64,000 nucleotides of DNA, taken from positions 186,001 to 250,000 of the forward strand of contig NZ_OCTS01000006.1 of assembly GCF_900232865.1 (NCBI RefSeq), read 5' to 3'. This DNA is from Corynebacterium dentalis. GTDB taxonomy: Bacteria > Actinomycetota > Actinomycetes > Mycobacteriales > Mycobacteriaceae. Position 1 is the first letter of the stretch, and every line of letters starts with the position of its first letter. A program made the translations under genes and the position numbers. The notes beneath the pieces were generated by a model. The model saw only the letters and a program-made list of their open reading frames with translations, searched no databases and had not been told where the DNA came from. This document shows, one piece after another, positions 1 to 8,689 of this stretch.

Positions 1-1
1 C

Positions 2-862
2 ACGGGTGTGGGCGGCCGCATCCGCAAGCAGGACGTTCTGGCTGCAGCCAACGGCGAATCCGCTGGTGAGGCCCAGTCCGGCAAGTCCGAGGCACCGGCT
101 TCCCGCAACTCCACCTTCAAGGTGGATGCCAAGAAGGCTGAACTGCGCGGCACCACCCAGCGCGTCAACCGCATCCGCGAGATCACGGCTGCCACGACTC
201 TGGAGTCCCTGCAGTCCACTGCTCAGCTCACCCAGGTGCACGAGGTCGACATGACTCGCGTGGCGGAGCTGCGCAGCAAGTCCAAGGAAGCATTCCAGGA
301 CAAGCACGGCGTGAAGCTGACCTACCTGCCGTTCTTCGCCAAGGCGATGGTGGAGGCTCTGGTGGATCATCCAAACGTCAACGCATCCTACGATGCGCAG
401 TCCAAGGAAATGACCTACCACGGCCAGGTCAACCTGGGCATCGCGGTGGACACCGAGGCTGGCCTGCTCTCCCCTGTCATCCACGATGCGCAGGATCTGA
501 GCTTGCCGGAGCTGGCCAAGGCCATCGTCGACATCGCCGATCGCGCCCGCAACAAGAAGCTCAAGCCAACCGACCTGACCGGTGGCACGTTCACCATCAC
601 GAACATTGGTTCCGAAGGCGCCTTGACGGATACCCCAATCCTGGTTCCGCCACAGGCTGCAATGGTGGGCACCGGCGCTATCGTGCAGCGTCCGATCGTG
701 CTGACGGAGGATGGCGCCGCTGCCATCGCTATCCGCCACATGGTGCTGCTGCCAATGACCTACGATCACCAGGTCATCGACGGCGCTGACGCTGGTCGCT
801 TCCTCTCCACGGTCCGTGACCGCCTGGAGACCGGCGATTTCGAGGCTGATCTCGAACTCTAA
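2..862 (+). CDS. sucB: Dihydrolipoamide acyltransferase (E2), C-terminal part
   Basis: This is the 3' end of an E2 acyltransferase gene that begins before the window; 286 residues are visible. E2 carries acyl groups on lipoyl-lysine and passes them to CoA in a 2-oxoacid dehydrogenase complex. The visible part opens in the last helix of the E3-binding domain ([12 protein letters not shown]), passes a short charged linker and continues into the complete catalytic domain. The active-site motif [13 protein letters not shown] lies near the C-terminus. In corynebacteria the single E2, often called AceF or SucB, serves the mixed pyruvate/2-oxoglutarate dehydrogenase complex, which fits aceE and the lipoate genes in this window. 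lipB follows about 70 bp downstream. The family is certain; the choice between the names aceF and sucB is conventional. Confidence 0.93.
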   Translation, partial: TGVGGRIRKQDVLAAANGESAGEAQSGKSEAPASRNSTFKVDAKKAELRGTTQRVNRIREITAATTLESLQSTAQLTQVHEVDMTRVAELRSKSKEAFQDKHGVKLTYLPFFAKAMVEALVDHPNVNASYDAQSKEMTYHGQVNLGIAVDTEAGLLSPVIHDAQDLSLPELAKAIVDIADRARNKKLKPTDLTGGTFTITNIGSEGALTDTPILVPPQAAMVGTGAIVQRPIVLTEDGAAAIAIRHMVLLPMTYDHQVIDGADAGRFLSTVRDRLETGDFEADLEL

Positions 863-921
863 GCGCGCTCCACAGGCTAGTTCTTTCTAGCCTTTTCTCC
901 AGTGCCCTCCGCGGGCGGCGG

Positions 922-927
922 TACTAT
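922..927 (+). promoter_or_regulatory. -10 element of a leaderless lipB promoter
   Basis: TACTAT lies 7 nt before the lipB ATG at 935. Transcription would therefore begin at or next to the start codon. No Shine-Dalgarno sequence precedes the ATG. Confidence 0.55.
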
Positions 928-934
928 CGATTGC

Positions 935-1633
935 ATGGGATTCCAGCACGGTAGTATCCGCAATTCCGCGGAGGGCATTGACGTTTCTTATCTCGGCGAG
1001 GTCGATTATTCCGAGACCTGGACCAAGCAGGCGGAGCTGGCCAAGCAGCGCGCGGACGGCGAGATCGCCGATACCGTGCTGATGCTGCAGCATCCCTCCA
1101 CCTACACGGCAGGCAAGCGCACGGAGCCGAAGGATCGCCCCACCAACGGCCTTCCGGTGGTGGATGTTGACCGCGGCGGCCGCATCACGTGGCATGGGCC
1201 AGGTCAGTTGGTGGCCTACCCAATCATCCAGCTGGCCGATCCCGTGGACGTGGTTGATTACGTTCGACGCATGGAGCAGGCTCTCATCGCTACGTGCGAG
1301 GCTGCTGGTGTTCACGGCGTGGGTCGCGTGGAAGGCCGTTCGGGCGTGTGGCTTTCTGCGGGAGTGGTGGACGGCGAGCTCAAGCCCGCACGCAAGATCG
1401 CGGCCATCGGTATCCGCATCACCCGTGGCGTGACGATGCACGGAGTATCGCTGAACTGCAATAACACGTTTGAGTACTACGAGAACATCGTGCCGTGTGG
1501 CATCTCCGATGCGGGTGTGACGTCCTTGAGCGCAGAGCTGGGCCGCGAGGTCACGGTGGAGCAAGTGGAAAAGGACTTGGAACGCAACATTATCGATGCA
1601 CTCAACGGTGACCTTCCTGTGCCTGGAGCGTAG
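935..1633 (+). CDS. lipB: Octanoyl-[ACP]:protein octanoyltransferase LipB
   Basis: LipB moves octanoate from acyl carrier protein to the lipoyl-domain lysine of E2 proteins, the first step of lipoate synthesis. The 232-residue protein shows the family motif [13 protein letters not shown] near residue 79, the catalytic lysine segment [10 protein letters not shown] near 152 and the catalytic cysteine in [13 protein letters not shown] near 187. The ATG at 935 is preferred over an in-frame GTG at 902. The GTG would add 11 unconserved residues, whereas a -10 element TACTAT ends 7 nt before the ATG, as expected for a leaderless mRNA. The gene lies between the E2 gene and lipA, so substrate and both biosynthetic enzymes are clustered. 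Confidence 0.95.
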   Translation: MGFQHGSIRNSAEGIDVSYLGEVDYSETWTKQAELAKQRADGEIADTVLMLQHPSTYTAGKRTEPKDRPTNGLPVVDVDRGGRITWHGPGQLVAYPIIQLADPVDVVDYVRRMEQALIATCEAAGVHGVGRVEGRSGVWLSAGVVDGELKPARKIAAIGIRITRGVTMHGVSLNCNNTFEYYENIVPCGISDAGVTSLSAELGREVTVEQVEKDLERNIIDALNGDLPVPGA

Positions 1634-1643
1634 GGTGGTGCCC

Positions 1644-2687
1644 ATGAGTGTGAGTGCTGATGGACGACGGATGCTTCGCATTGAAGCAAAGAACTCTCAG
1701 ACCCCAATCGAGGCAAAACCTCGGTGGATTCGTACGACAGCGAAGATGGGGCCCGAGTACCGGGACATGAAGAACCGAGTGTCTGGCGCTGGCCTGCACA
1801 CGGTGTGCCAGGAAGCAGGATGTCCGAACATCCACGAGTGTTGGGAGGACCGCGAGGCGTCCTTCCTCATCGGTGGCGATACCTGTTCACGCCGTTGTGA
1901 CTTCTGCCAGATCAAGTCTGGCCGCCCATCCCCTCTGGATCGCGATGAGCCACGTCGTGTGGCGGAGTCCATCGCGGAGATGGGGTTGAACTACGCCACG
2001 ATCACCGGCGTGACGCGCGATGACCTGGATGACGAAGGCGCATGGCTGTATGCGGAAGTGGTGCGCAAGATCCACGAGATCAACCCGCACACCGGTGTGG
2101 AGAATCTCACGCCTGACTTCTCCGGCAAGCCGGACTTGCTGAAGATCGTCTTCGATTCCCAGCCCGAGGTGTTCGCGCACAACCTGGAGACGGTTCCCCG
2201 CATCTTCAAGCGCATCCGCCCGGCGTTCCGCTACGAGCGCTCCCTCGAAGTCATCAAGGCCGCCCACGATTACGGCCTGGTGACCAAGTCCAACCTGATC
2301 CTGGGCATGGGCGAGACCGCCGAGGAGGTCCGCAGCACCATCGCTGACTTGGCTGAAGCCGGCACGGATATCCTGACGATCACCCAGTACCTGCGCCCCA
2401 CCGCGATGCACCACCCCATTGAGCGTTGGGTCAAGCCGGAGGAGTTCTTGGAGCACTCCGAGGCCGCCTACAATGCCGGCATCAACGCCGTCATGTCCGG
2501 CCCGTTGGTGCGTTCTTCCTACCGCGCGGGCCGTCTGTACGCTCAGGCCAAGCAGGCCCGCGGCGAGCAGATCCCGGAGAACCTCAGCCACTTGGAAAAG
2601 ACGCTGGACGGCACCACCTCCCAGGAGGCATCCAGCCTGCTGAATAGGTACGGCGCGTCCAAGGAAACTCCTGTCGCTGCGCGATAG
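1644..2687 (+). CDS. lipA: Lipoyl synthase LipA
   Basis: LipA is a radical-SAM enzyme that inserts two sulfurs into octanoyl-E2 to make lipoyl groups. The 347-residue protein has both iron-sulfur ligating motifs: [12 protein letters not shown] for the auxiliary cluster and CSRRCDFC for the radical-SAM cluster. It also has the conserved C-terminal VRSSYRAG, whose serine ligates the auxiliary cluster in this family. The ATG at 1644 is chosen because the family starts close to this point and a purine-rich GGGTGG precedes it. The open frame reaches back to 1596, inside lipB, but those residues look like lipB shadow. The spacing of about 10 bp after lipB suggests co-transcription. A strong hairpin terminator follows at 2723. 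Confidence 0.96.
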   Translation: MSVSADGRRMLRIEAKNSQTPIEAKPRWIRTTAKMGPEYRDMKNRVSGAGLHTVCQEAGCPNIHECWEDREASFLIGGDTCSRRCDFCQIKSGRPSPLDRDEPRRVAESIAEMGLNYATITGVTRDDLDDEGAWLYAEVVRKIHEINPHTGVENLTPDFSGKPDLLKIVFDSQPEVFAHNLETVPRIFKRIRPAFRYERSLEVIKAAHDYGLVTKSNLILGMGETAEEVRSTIADLAEAGTDILTITQYLRPTAMHHPIERWVKPEEFLEHSEAAYNAGINAVMSGPLVRSSYRAGRLYAQAKQARGEQIPENLSHLEKTLDGTTSQEASSLLNRYGASKETPVAAR

Positions 2688-2722
2688 TTGAATTTTCGGC
2701 CGTAGTTGCTGCGGCCAGCACG

Positions 2723-2754
2723 AAGGCCAGGGAATCGCCGACCCTGGCCTTTTT
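2723..2754 (+). terminator. Intrinsic terminator after lipA
   Basis: A 10-bp perfect stem (AAGGCCAGGG paired with CCCTGGCCTT) encloses a 9-nt loop and runs into a T-tract. It ends the lipB-lipA transcript just before the independent promoter of the next gene. Confidence 0.85.
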
Positions 2755-2773
2755 CACTGTCTCGCCCATGGCC

Positions 2774-2779
2774 TATTGT
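2774..2779 (+). promoter_or_regulatory. -10 element of a leaderless promoter (DUF4191 gene)
   Basis: TATTGT lies 7 nt before the ATG at 2787 and directly after the lipA terminator. There is no ribosome binding site, so a leaderless transcript is likely. Confidence 0.5.
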
Positions 2780-2786
2780 TAATTGC

Positions 2787-3560
2787 ATGGCGAAGGATAT
2801 CCGCGAGAAGGAAAATAAGAAGGCCGAAAAGGCCGCGAAGCGGGCACGGGGCAAAGAAACCCGTTCCCAGATGTGGCAGGCATTCCAGCTGCAGCGCAAG
2901 CGGGATAACAAGCTCATCCCGTACATGCTGCTGGCGTTCCTGATCCCCGTGATCCTTCTGCTGCTACTCTCCCTCGTTTTCGGCTGGTGGTGGCTGAACC
3001 TCATCGTCGGCATCATCCTGGGTGTGGCAGCGGCTCTGTTCATCTTCACCCGTCGTCTCCAGGCTGGTGTGTATGACCAGATCGAGGGAGAAGCCGGTGC
3101 CGCAGCATGGGCTCTGTCCAACCTGCGCGATGGCGTCGGGATGAAATGGAAGACGGAAACGGGCGTGGCCACGAACTCCCACATGGACGCGGTGCACCGC
3201 GTGGTGGGCACCCCCGGTGTGGTGCTCGTGGGCGAGGGCACGCCGCACCGTTTGAAGCCGATGATGGCGCAGGAGCGTCGTCGTTTGGCGCGCATCGTGG
3301 GCAAGACCCCGATTTATGACGTGGTGGTGGGTGACGAAGAAGGCCAGGTGCCCGTCAAGAAGCTGCAGAACCACCTGATGCGGCTTCCGCGCAACATCAA
3401 GAAGAATGAGGTCGATGGCCTCGAGCACAAGATCTCTTCCATCACGCGCTTGAACAATCCTGCCAATGCGATGCCGAAGGGTCCTCTGCCAAAGGGCGGC
3501 CAGGTGGCGGGCATGAACCGCCGTGCGCGCCGCGCTGCTAATCGCGGTAAGCGCGGTTGA
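2787..3560 (+). CDS. DUF4191 family integral membrane protein
   Basis: This 257-residue protein belongs to the actinobacterial DUF4191 family, whose function is unknown and whose gene usually follows lipA (Rv2219 in M. tuberculosis). A very basic, lysine/arginine-rich N-terminus (about residues 1-45) is followed by two adjacent membrane helices, roughly residues 47-90, with a WWWLN turn between them. A soluble domain and a basic C-terminal tail follow. The open frame extends upstream to 2706, but the ATG at 2787 follows a leaderless-type -10 and gives the family's usual start. The stop codon overlaps the TTG start of the next gene, which suggests translational coupling. Confidence 0.85.
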   Translation: MAKDIREKENKKAEKAAKRARGKETRSQMWQAFQLQRKRDNKLIPYMLLAFLIPVILLLLLSLVFGWWWLNLIVGIILGVAAALFIFTRRLQAGVYDQIEGEAGAAAWALSNLRDGVGMKWKTETGVATNSHMDAVHRVVGTPGVVLVGEGTPHRLKPMMAQERRRLARIVGKTPIYDVVVGDEEGQVPVKKLQNHLMRLPRNIKKNEVDGLEHKISSITRLNNPANAMPKGPLPKGGQVAGMNRRARRAANRGKRG

Positions 3561-4216
3561 TCTGGCAACTCCTCGGCACCTTATTACTGCTGAACCTCGG
3601 CGGGATTCTCACGCCGGGGCCAGATTTGTTTTTGGTGCTGCGGCTGGCTTCCCGTTCGCGGCGTCATGCTATTGCGGCGGTGCTGGGCTCTCACCTGTGC
3701 CTGACGGGCTGGGTGCTGCTCACGGCCCTGGGCGCGGCGACCCTGCTGGGCCGTTACCCATGGCTGTTGGGCTGGATTCAGGTGGCAGGCGGGCTGTGGT
3801 TGCTGTTCATGGCCCAGTCCTTGGTGCGTGCGGGGTGGCACGAGTTTTCTTGGCGCCGACACCATGCCAGCGTCCACTCAGACATCGACGTCAGCTCACA
3901 ACTGGGGTCTGTCCGGGCGGCGTTTGCGCAGGGCTTTGCCACTAACCTGTCCAACCCGAAGGTAATTCTTTACTTCAGCGCCATCATGGCGCCGATCCTG
4001 CCGGTGGGCGCACCGTGGTGGACCGTGGCGCTGATCGTGGTGGCCGTGGTGATGGAGTCTCTGGTGATTTTCTCCACCATTGCTCTGTCCGTGTCCACCT
4101 CCACTATGCGGCGCAAACTCCTCGGAGCTGGGCCATATATCGACCTCGCGGCAGGTGTTTTCTTCAGCATCGCCGGCGCGACGCTTCTGATTGTGGGCGG
4201 CTCGGCGCTGCACTAG
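3557..4216 (+). CDS. LysE/RhtB family amino-acid exporter
   Basis: The 219-residue membrane protein has the LysE/RhtB family signature: TPGPDLFLVLRLASRSR near the N-terminus and a central NPKVILYFSAIMAPI stretch. About six hydrophobic segments are visible. The family exports amino acids such as lysine, threonine or homoserine; the substrate here cannot be read from sequence. Translation starts at a TTG that overlaps the TGA of the DUF4191 gene (TTGA), so expression probably depends on ribosomes finishing the upstream gene. It is convergent with the RDD gene 12 bp away. Confidence 0.88.
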   Translation: MIWQLLGTLLLLNLGGILTPGPDLFLVLRLASRSRRHAIAAVLGSHLCLTGWVLLTALGAATLLGRYPWLLGWIQVAGGLWLLFMAQSLVRAGWHEFSWRRHHASVHSDIDVSSQLGSVRAAFAQGFATNLSNPKVILYFSAIMAPILPVGAPWWTVALIVVAVVMESLVIFSTIALSVSTSTMRRKLLGAGPYIDLAAGVFFSIAGATLLIVGGSALH

Positions 4217-4228
4217 CGCACGTAAAAG

Positions 4229-4705
4229 TTAGCGAGTACGGATGACTGCGGTGCCGGTGGCGCGATCATGCATACCGCGGCCGTCGGTGTCCTGAATCAC
4301 CGGTGGCAGCAAGAAAATGGTGAGGAACGCACGGAATGCGGCGCGGACAATGCCCACGCGCTGGTTCGGCTCATCCACGCGCGCCACGCCGATGCCCATG
4401 ATCGCGTGGCCCGGAGATTGGGCGAACAGGCAGACAGTCACGATGCGCAGAAGAACAAACAGCCCCAACGTGAGGAACGCGTTATCCCCCAACGAGTCCG
4501 TCATCGTATTGATGAATGCCGCCATGGCGTAACAGAGCAGCCAGTCGATGAGCAGCGCGGCCATGCGCGGGAACAATCCCGACAGGGAACCGGGTCCACT
4601 TTGGGGCAGTCCCAAGTTCTCGCCCGCGTAGGCAGAGAGATTAGTGGGATCCTCGTTTTCGCCCGGTACCAGCGGGCCTTCCAGCCAAGAGCGCTTCTCA
4701 TTCAT
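4229..4705 (-). CDS. RDD family membrane protein
   Basis: The 158-residue protein is an RDD-family membrane protein, equivalent in position to Rv2219A next to glnA1 in M. tuberculosis. An acidic N-terminal segment (about 1-40) precedes FPRMAALLIDWLLCYAM, where the R and D of the family name are visible. A second helix follows, then a third carrying the family pattern SPGHAIMGIGVARVD. The molecular role of RDD proteins is mostly unknown. The start ATG at 4705 is about 22 bp downstream of a perfect 17-bp palindrome that may be an operator. Confidence 0.85.
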   Translation of the reverse strand: MNEKRSWLEGPLVPGENEDPTNLSAYAGENLGLPQSGPGSLSGLFPRMAALLIDWLLCYAMAAFINTMTDSLGDNAFLTLGLFVLLRIVTVCLFAQSPGHAIMGIGVARVDEPNQRVGIVRAAFRAFLTIFLLPPVIQDTDGRGMHDRATGTAVIRTR

Positions 4706-4726
4706 GATGATTTAGACACTAATCGC

Positions 4727-4743
4727 AGGCAGAACTTCTGCCT
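4727..4743. promoter_or_regulatory. 17-bp perfect palindrome upstream of the RDD gene
   Basis: AGGCAGAA-C-TTCTGCCT has two perfect 8-bp arms around one central base. It lies 22-38 bp upstream of the RDD start and directly beside an AT-rich palindrome, GCCTAATTTTAGGC, which contains a plausible minus-strand -10 (TAAAAT). The position fits a repressor operator or a short leader hairpin. The cognate regulator is unknown. Confidence 0.4.
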
Positions 4744-5030
4744 AATTTTAGGCCCTCCTCCCCGCAAAAGGATGGTGTGGGGTGGGATTAAGGGCGAGCT
4801 TGGCGTCAGGAAAAAACACAACGATGCACACCACATCGCGCGCCACATGTGAGCGAGGGCACCCTCCCACTCACAGAACTCACGAAAAACTTATAAGGTT
4901 GTACCTAGTGTTTCGCGTACGACGATTCGCAACTGCGAAAGTTTGGCGTGAGATATGGCCAAAAGTCGAGCCGCGCTCTGCCAAGATCGCAAGTGAGACG
5001 GCAACAAGTTAACAAAGGCGAAACATTGGG

Positions 5031-5062
5031 TTGACCATAGAGAAACGTAAGTTCCCTAGACT
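5031..5062 (+). promoter_or_regulatory. Candidate glnA promoter
   Basis: TTGACC (5031-5036) could be the -35 element and TAGACT (5057-5062) the -10, with a rather long 20-nt spacer. The -10 lies in the 12-mer TAGACTAGATCC, which recurs in the putative acpM promoter. The resulting leader would be about 75 nt. Confidence 0.45.
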
Positions 5063-5142
5063 AGATCCAATGAGACGCCGAACCTCCGCTTTCGGCTCGA
5101 CTCGTAGCAAAGTATCCCACCGCAAGGAACGGAATTAAGACA

Positions 5143-6579
5143 GTGTCATTCAAGACTCCTGAAGAAGTCGTTAAGTACATCAAGGACAACGACGTTGAAT
5201 TCGTCGACATCCGCTTCACCGATGTGCCAGGCCAAGAGCAGCACTTCACCATCGCCGCTCACGCATTCGACGAAGATGCAATCGAGGACGGAATGGCCTT
5301 CGACGGCTCTTCCATCCGTGGATTCACCTCCATCGAAGAGTCCGACATGAACCTGCTCCCGGATCTCGCTACCGCGAAAATCGATCCATTCCGCAAGGCC
5401 AAGACGCTGAACATGAAGTTCTTCGTCCACGACCCCTTCACCCGCGAGCCATTCTCCCGCGACCCACGCAATGTTGCCCGCAAGGCAGAGCAGTACCTGA
5501 ACTCCACCGGAATCGCCGACACCTGCTTCTTCGGTGCAGAGGCAGAGTTTTACCTCTTCAACAACGTTCGCTACTCCACCGAGATGAACCAGGCCTTCTA
5601 CGAGGTTGAGTCCGAAGAGGGCTGGTGGAACCGCGGTGCCGAAACCGACCTCGACGGCACCCCAAACCTGGGCTACAAGACCCGTCCAAAAGGCGGCTAC
5701 TTCCCTACCGCCCCATACGACCACTACCAGGATCTGCGCGACGAAATGTGCCGCAACCTGGGCAACGCGGGCTTCGACCTGGAGCGTGCACACCATGAGG
5801 TAGGCACCGGCGGCCAGCAGGAGATCAACTACAAGTTCAACACGCTGCTGCACGCAGCTGATGACCTGCAGTCCTTCAAGTACATCATCAAGAACACCGC
5901 ATGGCAGAACGGCGTATCCGCCACCTTCATGCCAAAGCCACTGGCAGGCGACAACGGCTCCGGCATGCACGCCCACCAGTCCCTGTGGAAGGACGGCAAG
6001 CCACTGTTCCACGACGAGAACGGCTACGCCGGACTCTCCGACATGGCTCGCTACTACATCGGCGGCATCCTGGAGCACGCAGGCGCAGTGTTGGCGTTCA
6101 CCAACCCAACCCTGAACTCCTACCACCGCCTGGTGCCAGGCTTCGAGGCTCCAATCAACCTCGTTTACTCCCAGCGCAACCGCTCCGCAGCCGTGCGTAT
6201 CCCAATCACCGGCTCCAACCCGAAGGCCAAGCGCCTGGAGTTCCGCGCTCCGGACCCATCCGGCAACCCATACTTCGGCTTCGCTGCCATGATGCTGGCC
6301 GGTCTGGACGGTATCAAGAACCGCATCGAGCCACACGCTCCAGTGGACAAGGACCTCTACGAGCTGCCTCCAGAGGAAGCAAAGTCCATCCCTCAGGCAC
6401 CAACCTCCCTCGAGGCATCCCTGAAGGCACTGGAAGAAGATCACGAGTTCCTCACCGAGGGTGGCGTGTTCACCGACGACCTGATCGACGCATACATCGG
6501 CTACAAGTACGATGCTGAGATCTCCCCGAACCGCCTGCGCCCAACCCCGCAGGAGTTCGAGATGTACTACGACTGCTAA
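5143..6579 (+). CDS. glnA: Glutamine synthetase type I (GlnA)
   Basis: GlnA makes glutamine from glutamate, ammonia and ATP. The 478-residue protein follows corynebacterial GlnA almost throughout. Visible motifs include FDGSSIRGF, the metal and substrate site EAEFYLF, the glycine-rich ATP region [18 protein letters not shown] and the glutamate-binding NRSAAVRIP. The adenylylation tyrosine is present in [12 protein letters not shown] near residue 404, which fits the adenylyltransferase GlnE encoded at 15503-18763. The start is a GTG at 5143, preceded by AAGGAAC; the family N-terminus aligns there. A long intergenic region carries the promoter, and an 18-bp-stem terminator follows. Confidence 0.98.
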   Translation: MSFKTPEEVVKYIKDNDVEFVDIRFTDVPGQEQHFTIAAHAFDEDAIEDGMAFDGSSIRGFTSIEESDMNLLPDLATAKIDPFRKAKTLNMKFFVHDPFTREPFSRDPRNVARKAEQYLNSTGIADTCFFGAEAEFYLFNNVRYSTEMNQAFYEVESEEGWWNRGAETDLDGTPNLGYKTRPKGGYFPTAPYDHYQDLRDEMCRNLGNAGFDLERAHHEVGTGGQQEINYKFNTLLHAADDLQSFKYIIKNTAWQNGVSATFMPKPLAGDNGSGMHAHQSLWKDGKPLFHDENGYAGLSDMARYYIGGILEHAGAVLAFTNPTLNSYHRLVPGFEAPINLVYSQRNRSAAVRIPITGSNPKAKRLEFRAPDPSGNPYFGFAAMMLAGLDGIKNRIEPHAPVDKDLYELPPEEAKSIPQAPTSLEASLKALEEDHEFLTEGGVFTDDLIDAYIGYKYDAEISPNRLRPTPQEFEMYYDC

Positions 6580-6621
6580 ACCGCAGTGCGCTAGCTAGCT
6601 AGTTGGCTGGCTAGAAAGCAG

Positions 6622-6660
6622 ATAAAGGCCAGTGGAAACATCGTTTCCACTGGCCTTTAT
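6622..6660. terminator. Strong terminator after glnA
   Basis: A perfect 18-bp inverted repeat with a 3-nt loop (ATAAAGGCCAGTGGAAAC and its complement) follows glnA by about 40 bp. The T-rich ends on both sides would allow it to work in both directions. Confidence 0.9.
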
Positions 6661-6836
6661 GCGCGCGCGGGCGGATTGCGGGTGCAGGCTCGCGGGTAAT
6701 CGCACGCAAACAACCCACTTACAACAGTGCGCAATAAACTTGGCCACTCCGGCGTTACAGTGGGTGTGTATGCGGCAAAACTCTGCCGCAGCGCAGCAAA
6801 TGTGAACACAACCGAACTTTCCTCAGAAAGGTCAGC

Positions 6837-7709
6837 GTGACAGAAACCATGACGGACCCTGCAGACAATCGCCAGCCCACCGCCGACCCGGCAGAAGCAA
6901 ATGCCTTCTTCCCTTCCCCTTACTCGCTGTCTCAGTACACTGCGGACAAGACGGACTTCGACGGACTCGCGACAGATCAGAAATACCAGGGCGGCCGGTG
7001 GAAGGTGCTCGTCATCGCTACCGATGAGCGCTACATGCAGATGAAGAACGGAAGGTTCTTCTCCACCGGCAACCACCCCGTGGAGACTCTGCTTCCCATC
7101 CATCACATGCAGCAGGCGGGCTACGGCATTGATGTGGCTACCGTTTCCGGTAATCCAGGCAAGTTCGAATGGTGGGCCTACCCAGACAAGGACGAGGCTA
7201 TCGCCGAGACATGGAAGCAGACCGAAGAAGCCTTCCGGAGCCCTCAGAAGCTTTCTGCGGTGCTGGCAGATGGCCTCGATAACTACGCGGCTATCTTCAT
7301 CCCGGGCGGACACGGTGCCATGAACTACATCCCCTTCAGCACGGAGCTCGGTGAGGCCTTGCAGTACTTCGTGGATAACGATCGTCTGGTCATCACCCTG
7401 TGCCACGGCCCAGCGGCTCTCTTGGCTGCCGGCACCAACTCCGAAAAGAACGTGTTCGCGGGCTATGAGATCGTCGCGTTCCCCGATGCCTTGGACTTTG
7501 GCGCCAACATCGATATCGGCTACCTGCCGGGCGAGATGCCATGGAAGTTGGGTGAGACGTTGCAGGAAGCAGGCGTGGTCGTTAAGAACGACGACATGAC
7601 CGGCGCCACCACGCGCGATCGCAACCTGCTCACAGGTGACAGCCCTTTGGCCGCCCACCAACTGGGTAAGGAATCCGCGCTGGCTCTGCTGGAGAAGTTC
7701 GGCGAATAG
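6837..7709 (+). CDS. hchA: Hsp31/DJ-1 superfamily protein (HchA-like)
   Basis: The 290-residue protein matches the Hsp31 (HchA) branch of the DJ-1/PfpI superfamily, which acts as glyoxalase III/deglycase and holding chaperone. The nucleophile elbow is IPGGHGAMN followed by LCHGPAALLAAG, with Cys and His adjacent. The Hsp31-specific segment GNHPVETLLPIHHMQQAG near residue 80 is also present. The length is close to E. coli Hsp31 (283). The GTG at 6837 has AGAAAGG upstream; an ATG at 6849 is an alternative start. The gene is single and convergent with panE. Confidence 0.9.
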   Translation: MTETMTDPADNRQPTADPAEANAFFPSPYSLSQYTADKTDFDGLATDQKYQGGRWKVLVIATDERYMQMKNGRFFSTGNHPVETLLPIHHMQQAGYGIDVATVSGNPGKFEWWAYPDKDEAIAETWKQTEEAFRSPQKLSAVLADGLDNYAAIFIPGGHGAMNYIPFSTELGEALQYFVDNDRLVITLCHGPAALLAAGTNSEKNVFAGYEIVAFPDALDFGANIDIGYLPGEMPWKLGETLQEAGVVVKNDDMTGATTRDRNLLTGDSPLAAHQLGKESALALLEKFGE

Positions 7710-7725
7710 CGATTAGCTGCGGAGA

Positions 7726-8679
7726 TTAGCTGGTCGCGGCGAGGCGGCCTTGGAGCGCGCCGTAGACCAGATCATGTAGTGGTGTTTCGACGCAAGCCTT
7801 CTGCCCCATCCGGATAATGGCACCCACTTGAGCGTCGATCTCATTGGGCTTGCCCGCGGTGATGTCCCGCTGCATGGAGCTAGTGGCCTCGGGGATCTGC
7901 TGGTCCACAAAACCGAGCGTTTTCTTCACGATGTTCTCCGGCAGCGCCACGTTGCTCCCACGGGCGACGGCCTCCACCTCGCGCATGAGCTGCTCCAAAG
8001 ATCCGCGCAGCTCAGTGCGCAGGTATCCCAGCGGTTGATTGGCCAGCGCGCCGAGCTCACCGGTGGTGGTGACAAACAGCGCCTTGCTCCACACGTCCAC
8101 GAAGATGTCGTCCAAGCACTTGCCACCAATATCTGCAGCGTGCAGGTGCTCGGTCAGCTCACGGGCGACGGCAGCGGCTCGGTCAGTAGTCGAGCCGTCG
8201 GCAGCACCTTCACCAACAGAACCACCCACAAACGTTCCCACGTTCAGGCTCAGCGGCCCCGGGTGCAGCTTAATCTTCGCCGGACCCAAGTGCGTGAGGT
8301 AGCCGCGAATAACCCCTGGCAGAACGTTGTTTTCCCCGAAGCGCTCCGCCGCAAGATACGGCACCTCCACGGAGTTGTGCGTGGTGACTACCGGGATACC
8401 CTCGACATCCGGGAAGGTCTCGTTTCCCGGCAGCGCCTTCGTCGCCACGATCACCACGTCCAAACCGCCCAGTGCTTCGCGCAGTTCAGAGAAAGACTCG
8501 GCGGAAGTAACGGGAATTGTGGTGGTGTTGTCGTCGGGATCAATCAACGTCAACCCCGTGGAACGCAGCACCTCCAAGGTCTCACCGCGGGCCACGAACC
8601 CCACGTCCTGCCCCGCTTGTGCCATCAGTCCACCGAAGTAGCCGCCCACTGCACCTGCACCAAGAAATCCGATCTTCAT
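7726..8679 (-). CDS. panE: 2-dehydropantoate 2-reductase (ketopantoate reductase)
   Basis: The 317-residue protein has the N-terminal NADP-binding motif MKIGFLGAGAVGGYFGG and the two-domain layout of ketopantoate reductase, with KALPGN and KALFVTTTGELGAL helices in the expected order. It reduces 2-dehydropantoate to pantoate for coenzyme A synthesis; the preceding enzyme, PanB, is encoded at 20287. The open frame runs upstream to 8757, but the ATG at 8679 puts the Rossmann motif at residue 1. The gene lies 10 bp after thrC on the same strand, so thrC-panE is probably one transcript. Other members of this superfamily exist, so panE is the best rather than the only reading. Confidence 0.8.
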   Translation of the reverse strand: MKIGFLGAGAVGGYFGGLMAQAGQDVGFVARGETLEVLRSTGLTLIDPDDNTTTIPVTSAESFSELREALGGLDVVIVATKALPGNETFPDVEGIPVVTTHNSVEVPYLAAERFGENNVLPGVIRGYLTHLGPAKIKLHPGPLSLNVGTFVGGSVGEGAADGSTTDRAAAVARELTEHLHAADIGGKCLDDIFVDVWSKALFVTTTGELGALANQPLGYLRTELRGSLEQLMREVEAVARGSNVALPENIVKKTLGFVDQQIPEATSSMQRDITAGKPNEIDAQVGAIIRMGQKACVETPLHDLVYGALQGRLAATS

Positions 8680-8689
8680 GGGTGCCAGC

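Larger units (their letters stand above)
4706..5142. other. Intergenic region between RDD gene and glnA
   Basis: This 437-bp region lies between the divergent RDD and glnA genes. I see the 17-bp palindrome near the RDD start and a glnA promoter near 5031-5062. The middle, about 4760-5020, shows no convincing gene. I found no clear AmtR-type nitrogen-control box by eye. Confidence 0.5.

Noticed and set aside
4706..5142. AmtR nitrogen-control box upstream of glnA
   Set aside because: I looked for the corynebacterial AmtR palindrome and found no convincing copy by eye. A matrix scan would be needed.
5146..6444. Long open frame (432 codons) antisense to glnA
   Set aside because: It mirrors the strongly conserved GlnA codons, has repetitive V/W/G-rich composition and no start context. 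It is a codon-bias shadow.
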